From contig JAIKZI010000040.1 of the NCBI GenBank assembly GCA_024682375.1, forward strand, positions 1-44,645: DNA of 44,645 bases, read 5' to 3'. Shown here piece by piece: positions 32,995-39,718 of this stretch (the stretch's first letter is position 1; every line of letters starts with the position of its first letter). Source of the stretch: Lachnospiraceae bacterium (GTDB lineage: Bacteria; Bacillota; Clostridia; Lachnospirales; Lachnospiraceae). The notes beneath the pieces are model-generated. The model did not search any database, was not told the DNA's origin, and saw nothing but the letters and a program-made list of their open reading frames with translations. The translations under genes and the position numbers were made by a program.

Positions 32995-33990
32995 TTAGTA
33001 TCTATCTAAATCAGTTTTTAGTTTCTCACGCAATTCCTCTACACTTAAGAATCTCTTATTAGATCCTGAGGAATAGTAAAATCCTCTTTCCACCGGCTTG
33101 CCTCCAGGGATAATATCCTCTGAATCCCACCAATCGTAGTGAGGATAGATAATGTAATGCTTGTCGTACTCATATGTTCTCATAGAGTCTTCAGCAGTTA
33201 TCATAATTTCATGAAGCTTCTCTCCTTCACGAATTCCAACCTCTTTAAGAGTACAATCCTCCTTCATTGCCTTCGCTAAATCCGTGATTTTAAAAGATGG
33301 AATCTTTGAGATAAAAGTCTCACCACCACGTGATTCTGAAAGAGCCTTTATCACGAGCTCTACTCCCTGGTCCAGACTTATCCAGAAACGAGTCATCTCA
33401 AAATCTGTTATAGGAAGTTCTGTCTCTCCCCTATCAATAAGCCCCTGGAAAAAAGGAATTACAGATCCGCGGCTTCCAGCTACATTTCCATAACGAACAA
33501 CTGAAAAACGTGTTCCCTTTCCACCAGAATAAGCATTGGCAGCTGTAAAGAGCTTGTCTGAAACAAGTTTAGTTCCACCATATAGATTGATTGGATTTAC
33601 AGCCTTATCAGTAGAAAGCGCTACGACCTTTTCAACGCCAGCCTCAAGCGCTGCATTGATAACATTCATAGCTCCGTTTACATTTGTTTTTATCGCTTCG
33701 TTTGGATTATACTCACATGCTGGAACCTGCTTAAGCGCAGCAGCATGTACCACATAATCCACATCCTTCATAGCCATACGAAGACGTTCCTGATCTCTTA
33801 CATCACCGATAAAATATCTAAGGACATCCTTATGCTCTTTAAAACGGTTCGACATATTAAACTGTTTAAACTCATCTCTGGAATAGATAATGATTTTTCT
33901 AGGTTTGTAATTAGCTAGAACATATTCTACAAAATGGTGGCCAAAAGAACCCGTACCACCTGTAACCAAAATAGTCTTATTGTTTAGCAT
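32995..33990 (-). CDS. pseB: UDP-N-acetylglucosamine 4,6-dehydratase (inverting)
   Basis: First step of pseudaminic acid synthesis. It dehydrates UDP-GlcNAc and inverts C5 to give the 4-keto-6-deoxy altrose sugar. The 331-residue product is a short-chain dehydrogenase fold with the NAD motif GGTGSFG (11-17), the LSTDKAVNPINLYGGTK catalytic region and VRYGNVAGSRGSVIP. GGAGGAG stands 5-8 nt before the ATG. A 39-bp gap separates it from the gene upstream. Only the steps B, C, I and G are present here; the N-acetyltransferase PseH and the CMP transferase PseF are not. Confidence 0.92.
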   Translation of the reverse strand: MLNNKTILVTGGTGSFGHHFVEYVLANYKPRKIIIYSRDEFKQFNMSNRFKEHKDVLRYFIGDVRDQERLRMAMKDVDYVVHAAALKQVPACEYNPNEAIKTNVNGAMNVINAALEAGVEKVVALSTDKAVNPINLYGGTKLVSDKLFTAANAYSGGKGTRFSVVRYGNVAGSRGSVIPFFQGLIDRGETELPITDFEMTRFWISLDQGVELVIKALSESRGGETFISKIPSFKITDLAKAMKEDCTLKEVGIREGEKLHEIMITAEDSMRTYEYDKHYIIYPHYDWWDSEDIIPGGKPVERGFYYSSGSNKRFLSVEELREKLKTDLDRY

Positions 33991-34029
33991 CTCTCTCCTC
34001 CTCTAATAAATATCGGTAAGTGTAAGAAA

Positions 34030-34737
34030 TTATTTATTCTTTTTAACTTTAGCATTTGTAAAAATCCAAACGCTTTCCCCATCGTGTGTTCTCTTCTTCA
34101 AAGTAAATACGATGTCAAACTTTCTCGACTTCATATTATTTATTTTAGCATTCAATCCCTTAAAAATCTCTATATTTTGATATTCTGCCAGATGACTTCT
34201 TAAAATATCATATCCATTTTGATCAGCGCTATCCATAAGCGCATCATTATTTGAAGATATATACCCACTTAAGGCTGACTGTGCATCTGAGACAACACCT
34301 GAAATATCCATATCCATCCAGGAGCCAAGTCCTATAAACGACACAGTTATAGTCGCAACATTTCTATCGACAGAAAAGCTCTCTTCTTTCACACTATACT
34401 TAGAAACTAATCTTTTATTTAGATTACTGAAAAAAAGTTCGTACTCTTTTTTCTCTGCCTCGCTAAGTTTATCTTCACTTAAACCCATAGCCAGAAGAAT
34501 ATTATTTGTCATCTCTTTTCCCAAATAGCCCTTCATTCTTTCTGCTACGACTTCAGAAATCAACTCACTTTTTAAATCAAAATTCTGGTTCTTAAGCTGT
34601 TTTGAAATAGTCTTTGTCTCTTCTAAAACAGCCTTCTTTGCTACACTACTCTTATAAGTTTTGCACCCATATATACCCAGTAAAACTGCCAAAAGTACAG
34701 AAATAGAAAGGATAATTATATTCTTGTATTTTTTCAT
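34030..34737 (-). CDS. Membrane-anchored or lipoprotein-like protein of unknown function
   Basis: I do not recognise a family. The 235-residue product has one N-terminal hydrophobic segment (about 7-24) ending in YGCK. This may be a membrane anchor or a poor lipobox. The rest is predicted extracellular, with mixed helices and beta strands (about 40-225) and a Lys-rich end. AAGGA stands 8 nt before the ATG. It lies 16 bp after the acyltransferase gene and before pseB, so it probably shares their transcript and acts at the cell surface. Confidence 0.65.
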   Translation of the reverse strand: MKKYKNIIILSISVLLAVLLGIYGCKTYKSSVAKKAVLEETKTISKQLKNQNFDLKSELISEVVAERMKGYLGKEMTNNILLAMGLSEDKLSEAEKKEYELFFSNLNKRLVSKYSVKEESFSVDRNVATITVSFIGLGSWMDMDISGVVSDAQSALSGYISSNNDALMDSADQNGYDILRSHLAEYQNIEIFKGLNAKINNMKSRKFDIVFTLKKRTHDGESVWIFTNAKVKKNK

Positions 34738-34753
34738 ACCCTAAATCCTTTCC

Positions 34754-36712
34754 CTATAATCCACACGAACTCTTTATAAAATCGGCATAAGCTTCCTGGC
34801 CTTCAGGTTTTAGGTGAATTCCATCACTGTAGAACCATTCACTATGTCCAGAGGCATAGGAATCCCAGTCCACAATTTTTACATTTTCTCTCTCTGATGC
34901 TGCAGCACTTATATTTGCATTGACTACACTACCCCAGCTGACTCCATGCGATGTCACCCAGTAAATCGTTCTATTAGGTCCTGCCGCATCTATAAGTTCA
35001 AGATATTTTGGAACTGTCATAGCACCATTCGTTCCAAGATGTACGATGATAATATTTCCTAGAGTTCCATTCGAAGCCATCTTAGAAACAATATCTGTAC
35101 CGACTGTAATCTGTCTGCTTTCCTTTGCATCGATATATATGCCGGGCATTTTCTCATACATTTTATTCATAGCTCCGACCATAACAGAGTCACCAATTGC
35201 AGTGACTGTTGTTACATTTGAAACCTTCGAATCTGAAAGTGCCTCCTGTTTTTTCTGTAAAGCATCCTGCATTCTAGCCTCTGCCGCCTGTTTCACTGCA
35301 TCATCCTCTGTGTTTTGTTCAAGACGTGCTGCTGCATTTTGCTCCACAACGGCAGTCTGAAAGTCCACATTTTTTCCAAGAGACGAAAGACTCGCCTTTA
35401 AATTCTTATCAATTTTCTGCTGCTGTGAAGAAAGAACCTGGTTTAGTTCCATCCCGGCCTTCATAGTCTCGATATCACTATGTCCACCCAGACTTTTTGC
35501 ATAGGCACTCTGTCCAATCGAAAGAAGAAGCGTAATCATAAGAAGTATGGATGGAATCATCCTATTTCTAACAAATGATAAAGAATACTTCTCACTGGAA
35601 AAACTCTTTTCAACCATCTTTAGATACAGACCTGAAAGGAAGCTTACCAAATATGAAAACACCACAATCAAAAGGGTAGTCACTATCATGTATTTTCTAT
35701 TAACAACTCCGCCAAACTTCCTTCCGACGAACCAAATGATCGGATACATGACAAGATACGCTTCATAACTATAATCTCCGATAGTTTTGAATACGATATT
35801 GTCACACCATTTCGCCAATCTCTCCTGATCTAAAAGCATCAACCCTATTAATACGGAAAAAAGCAGCGCACTTAGCTGCATCATGCCTCTATAAGTGATG
35901 GCTTCCTCGCCTCTTAAGTTTAAACACATCTTTAGGATTACAGCTAAAACCACGAAGAATATCACAGATACAAGTGAAGTTTCATACCAGCTGAGATTCT
36001 TTAATTTTGATTTTATCTCATTTAACTTTTCATTCTTTGATTCCTGGATTATGAAATAAATCTCACATAGAATCATACCCATAAGAATGGCAAAAGCTCT
36101 GGTATCAAAGCCATAGTAAATTCTCGATGGATCTTTTTTCGGAGAATATAATAAAAACATCTCAACTGAAGAAACTAGAAAAAGGATAGTTTCAAATACA
36201 ATTACAACAGCCCTCGGACTCTTATAATGCTCCTTAAGGGCGTGCTTATAAATAAGTTTTGTGATTTCAAAAAAGATAGGCCAAACCAGGTAATACTGAA
36301 TTGTAAGTCCGATGTACCATAAATGCGTAAATGGAGATGCATTTAGCATTCTAGTGAAATAGGACGAATTAACATTGATTTGGTAATAATTGTTGTATCC
36401 GAATATAATGCTAAAAACTTCAGGAAGAGATTCACTTCTGTAGTTTCTCGCGAAAATCAATATTGCAATTATTAAAAGCGATAAAGTTATAAGAAGAGCT
36501 GGATATAGTCTCTTCACTTTCTTAAAATAGTAATCTTTAAATTTCAAATTATGATTCTTAGTACCATAAACCATGAGAAATCCCATCAGCACAAAGAATC
36601 CATTTACCCCGATAAAACCTCCAGAAACAGTTTCTGGAATCATATGATAAAAAATAATAGCTATTATAAAAATAGCTCTCAAGCCATCTAATCCAGCAAT
36701 CCTCTTATTCAT
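34754..36712 (-). CDS. Acyltransferase-3 / SGNH fusion, OatA-like surface O-acyltransferase
   Basis: Moves acyl groups across the membrane to a surface glycan. The 652-residue product has a ten- or eleven-helix acyltransferase-3 domain (about 5-405, with H23 in IIFYHMIP). A linker follows with coiled-coil character (about 425-495). An extracellular SGNH hydrolase-like domain ends it, with GDSVM (507-511) and the DGIHL motif holding the Asp-His pair near 633-637. The layout matches peptidoglycan O-acetyltransferase OatA and teichoic or glycan acylators. The acceptor is unknown; its place before the pse genes makes a sugar of that pathway possible. GGGAG stands 7 nt before the ATG. Confidence 0.87.
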   Translation of the reverse strand: MNKRIAGLDGLRAIFIIAIIFYHMIPETVSGGFIGVNGFFVLMGFLMVYGTKNHNLKFKDYYFKKVKRLYPALLITLSLLIIAILIFARNYRSESLPEVFSIIFGYNNYYQINVNSSYFTRMLNASPFTHLWYIGLTIQYYLVWPIFFEITKLIYKHALKEHYKSPRAVVIVFETILFLVSSVEMFLLYSPKKDPSRIYYGFDTRAFAILMGMILCEIYFIIQESKNEKLNEIKSKLKNLSWYETSLVSVIFFVVLAVILKMCLNLRGEEAITYRGMMQLSALLFSVLIGLMLLDQERLAKWCDNIVFKTIGDYSYEAYLVMYPIIWFVGRKFGGVVNRKYMIVTTLLIVVFSYLVSFLSGLYLKMVEKSFSSEKYSLSFVRNRMIPSILLMITLLLSIGQSAYAKSLGGHSDIETMKAGMELNQVLSSQQQKIDKNLKASLSSLGKNVDFQTAVVEQNAAARLEQNTEDDAVKQAAEARMQDALQKKQEALSDSKVSNVTTVTAIGDSVMVGAMNKMYEKMPGIYIDAKESRQITVGTDIVSKMASNGTLGNIIIVHLGTNGAMTVPKYLELIDAAGPNRTIYWVTSHGVSWGSVVNANISAAASERENVKIVDWDSYASGHSEWFYSDGIHLKPEGQEAYADFIKSSCGL

Positions 36713-36754
36713 AATTTAACTCCCATAAAAAATAACTATTAAATTATATCACAC

Positions 36755-36789
36755 AAAAAAAGAACCCGTACTTAAAACGTACGAGTTCT
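36755..36789 (-). terminator. Intrinsic terminator of the muramidase gene
   Basis: AGAACCCGTAC (36761-36771) and GTACGAGTTCT (36779-36789) pair with one mismatch around a 7-nt loop. Read on the minus strand a run of seven U follows. It separates the muramidase gene from the surface-glycan operon. Confidence 0.88.
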
Positions 36790-36810
36790 AATTAAAAAAG
36801 TATTAATTTT

Positions 36811-39198
36811 TTAGAAATATGATCGGTTCATATCAACACGACCGGCAATACCTGGTACGCTTCCATCACTTGCATACTGCCAGATATCTACTCTTCCATT
36901 CCATGGATATTTTGCATCAGATAAAACTGTATTATATCTTGCAAGCCATACTGAATACTGAGTCAATTCATCATGGTTCAATCTATTCATCCACCAGTTC
37001 ATACCTGTATAAACTCCAGGAGCATAACCTGATGCTCTAACAGTGTTACAGAAAGCATGAACAATTGCAGTTCTCTCAGCATTTGAAAGATGTCCCTGAC
37101 TAGCATTGTCTTCAATATCGATATAGATTGGAAGACTTACACCACCCTGCTCTCTTACAAGCTGAACAGCAAGTGATGCCTCTTCTACTGCCTGCGCTTC
37201 ATTCTGAGCTTTGGAATAGAAATAAACGCCTGTCAAAATTCCGTTAGCCTTGGCTCCACGCATATTCTTAGCATAACATGGATCAATTCCTAAAGCACCT
37301 GATGAGCCTCTATATCCACATCTGATAATTGCATAAGATGCTGTAGTACGAACCTGGGACCAATCAATATTTCCCTGCCACTTACTTACATCAATTCCAG
37401 TTCCCTTTGGAATTAGTTTTCCATCAGAACCGAAGTTATACATAATGCCCTGGATAACCTGCTGTCCAGTAACATAATTGCCATTCTTATCATAGAAATA
37501 TCTATGACCGTCAATTACCTGCCAGCCTGTATATTTATAACCATCCTGAATATAACCAGAGCCATTAAGGTCTCCAACTGTCATAGCTTTGTTGCCAGAC
37601 GCATCTTCATATACCGTCTTGTTTCCAGACTTAACTTCAGAATTAGCACCAACTACTTCGATAATGTCGCAAGTAGCATCGCCCTTTGTAGTATGAACTG
37701 TGATAACACCGCCATTTTTAGCTGGAGTCTGTGCATTTGCACTAACGGTTATAGTTCCATTTGCATATGTAGCTGAAACACCAGGAGTACTTGAACTTAC
37801 ACTTGTAACTTCACAACCGTTTGCTGTAACCGCAAATCCAATATGATTTGCCTCTCCATAACTTGAAGCAAAAAGTTTAACATTTGATGCAGTTACAATA
37901 TTCGCACCTGCTACTGTTTTCTCCTCTTCTAGTGTAGATGGATCAGTAACTTCTGTAGCCCATTTAATAGGGTTTATTGTCCAGAAATTAGTAGATGCAC
38001 CGATTCTAAACTTAAAGAATCTATGATTCAAAGAGAATAGTCTTAAACCTCTAGCACCACGTCTACCTGAAGTTTGTGTAGGATTTAATTCAAATGTTCT
38101 GCTGCCTGATGCAGAAGCTTTGTACTCACCTACTGAAACATTTTTATAAAGAGGTGTCTTAGAAGGATTTACATACTCAACCGTATCAGAAAGTCTAGCC
38201 TCCTGAGGTGGAGCAGCCGGCTTTGTATCTCCGGCATTCTTAGAAACCTTCTTCTTGATATCCTTTACAGCCTTGTAGTCAATCTTGTCTTTAACTGTAA
38301 CCCCTACAGCGTACTGGTCACAGTCAAATTCATTCTCAGGTATCATACAAGCAGAATATTTTCCAGAATCAATCTTATCGATGTGAATCATTCCATCACT
38401 ATCATCATCTGTATATGTATCTCCTGAAAGTCCATTTAGAGTCTTTGCAAATTCAGCGATATGCTTCTGCTTCTCAAGAACCAAGGCTTCCTTTACAGTT
38501 ACAGGTTTCTTTGTCTCTGCACTGATTTCCAATTCCTTTTCTTCTTTAGAATCAGATTTCTTTGCTTCTTCCTTAGAGTCATCTTTCTTTGACTCATCCT
38601 TTTTAGAATCGTCCTTGGCCTCATCCTTCTTCTCTTCATTGACGCCGAGCTGTTCCTTTACTGCCTTCTTTACAGCAGCCAAATTCTTCTCGTTGCCTTC
38701 CTGATCGGATGTACCTAGTTCCTCTGCTTTTGCAAGATAAGCTCTATCCATATTGATGTCTGTATCTAAATTTTTGATTTTAGAAGCTTCATCTTCTTTT
38801 AGGAGTTTAATCTTGAAATTAGTTCCTGTGATTTTCTCATCAGAACCTGTTCCCTTTGTAATATAAAGAGTCAGATCCTTTTCAATAGAATCACCTGAAA
38901 TTGCACAAGAAGTATAAGTAGGGATTTCTACCTGACCTTTTGTGTTTTTAACAACTGGTTTTACTGCAACTTCTTTCTTTGTCTCTTCAACCGGATGTGC
39001 ATTCTTATAAGCAACTATTCCGCCGGCTAGAACACCTACTAAAACTACTGCACTCGAAACTGAAACTGCGATAGTTTTCTTTGTTGACCAACCAGCAAAC
39101 TTAGCTGCAATGCTCCCCTTGGAAGTTGAAAAGAATTCTTTAATTTTTTTGAACACTTTATTCATTCCTCCAATCCAAAAACAAGAATATTTTATCAC
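36811..39198 (-). CDS. Membrane-anchored GH25 muramidase (lysozyme) with cell-wall repeat
   Basis: Predicted to cut the glycan backbone of peptidoglycan outside the cell. The 795-residue product has a short cytoplasmic start, a membrane helix (about 42-64) and a Lys/Asp/Glu-rich linker (about 188-222). A beta-rich centre follows (about 290-520), then choline-binding-type repeats (about 555-598, YTGWQVIDGHRYFYDKNGNYV). The GH25 domain ends it (601-795), with D603 in GIDVSKWQG and the catalytic DIE (694-696). The start is uncertain. The GTG at 39198 has GAGG 9 nt upstream. The internal ATG at 39165 has GGAGG only 1 nt away, too close to work well. It is divergent from the copper operon and ends at its own terminator. 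Confidence 0.87.
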   Translation of the reverse strand: MIKYSCFWIGGMNKVFKKIKEFFSTSKGSIAAKFAGWSTKKTIAVSVSSAVVLVGVLAGGIVAYKNAHPVEETKKEVAVKPVVKNTKGQVEIPTYTSCAISGDSIEKDLTLYITKGTGSDEKITGTNFKIKLLKEDEASKIKNLDTDINMDRAYLAKAEELGTSDQEGNEKNLAAVKKAVKEQLGVNEEKKDEAKDDSKKDESKKDDSKEEAKKSDSKEEKELEISAETKKPVTVKEALVLEKQKHIAEFAKTLNGLSGDTYTDDDSDGMIHIDKIDSGKYSACMIPENEFDCDQYAVGVTVKDKIDYKAVKDIKKKVSKNAGDTKPAAPPQEARLSDTVEYVNPSKTPLYKNVSVGEYKASASGSRTFELNPTQTSGRRGARGLRLFSLNHRFFKFRIGASTNFWTINPIKWATEVTDPSTLEEEKTVAGANIVTASNVKLFASSYGEANHIGFAVTANGCEVTSVSSSTPGVSATYANGTITVSANAQTPAKNGGVITVHTTKGDATCDIIEVVGANSEVKSGNKTVYEDASGNKAMTVGDLNGSGYIQDGYKYTGWQVIDGHRYFYDKNGNYVTGQQVIQGIMYNFGSDGKLIPKGTGIDVSKWQGNIDWSQVRTTASYAIIRCGYRGSSGALGIDPCYAKNMRGAKANGILTGVYFYSKAQNEAQAVEEASLAVQLVREQGGVSLPIYIDIEDNASQGHLSNAERTAIVHAFCNTVRASGYAPGVYTGMNWWMNRLNHDELTQYSVWLARYNTVLSDAKYPWNGRVDIWQYASDGSVPGIAGRVDMNRSYF

Positions 39199-39283
39199 TC
39201 GTTTTTCCCTCTGACAACGTGATAATCAGCGTTTTATTTAAAAAATAAAAATAAGTTTTAAAAAATATATTTTGGAAAAAAGA

Positions 39284-39313
39284 TTGACCGCATACCCCAC
39301 AGGGGTATATTAT
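39284..39313 (+). promoter_or_regulatory. Promoter of the csoR-copA operon
   Basis: TTGACC (39284-39289), an 18-bp spacer and TATTAT (39308-39313). The spacer is almost filled by the first CsoR operator, so a bound repressor would block polymerase. Confidence 0.75.
39292..39308 (+). promoter_or_regulatory. CsoR operator 1
   Basis: Perfect inverted repeat ATACCCC-ACA-GGGGTAT lying between the -35 and -10 boxes. This matches the known GC-centred CsoR palindrome with flanking TA-rich ends. Confidence 0.85.
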
Positions 39314-39321
39314 ATCCAATA

Positions 39322-39340
39322 GATACCCCCGCGGGGTATC
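39322..39340 (+). promoter_or_regulatory. CsoR operator 2
   Basis: Perfect inverted repeat GATACCCC-CGC-GGGGTATC just downstream of the -10 box. Its centre is 31 bp from that of operator 1, about three helical turns, so both sites face the same side of the DNA. Confidence 0.85.
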
Positions 39341-39397
39341 TGGAAGATTTTATTAATACCCTATTTTTTCCATAAACTTTTGGAGGCAAAACCCATT

Positions 39398-39706
39398 ATG
39401 AATGAATACAACCCACACTGCGGCATTCACGACTCTACCGATAGAGACGAAAAGCAAAAGAATGCTATGTTAAATCGACTTAAGAAAATTGAAGGACAGA
39501 TCCGCGGTCTTCAGCGCATGGTCGAAGAAGACGCCTACTGCCCTGATATTCTAGTTCAGGTTTCCGCTGCTACTAGCGCTCTGAATTCTTTTAACAAGGT
39601 TTTACTCGAAAACCACCTAAAAGGATGTGTAACCCGTGATATCCAAAACGGAAATCTCGATACAATTGATGAACTTGCTAAAGTTATGCAGAAACTCATG
39701 AAATAA
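39398..39706 (+). CDS. csoR: Copper-sensing transcriptional repressor CsoR
   Basis: Binds DNA without copper and lets go when Cu(I) binds. The 102-residue helical product has the complete copper triad: C48 in AYCPDI, H73 and C77 in ENHLKGC. It also has the family core RLKKIEGQIRGLQRMV. The start is the ATG at 39398 with GGAGG 11 nt upstream; an in-frame TTG at 39380 precedes the site. It lies directly behind two matching operators and 12 bp before copA, so it controls its own operon. Confidence 0.95.
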   Translation: MNEYNPHCGIHDSTDRDEKQKNAMLNRLKKIEGQIRGLQRMVEEDAYCPDILVQVSAATSALNSFNKVLLENHLKGCVTRDIQNGNLDTIDELAKVMQKLMK

Positions 39707-39718
39707 AAAGGAGTGAAA

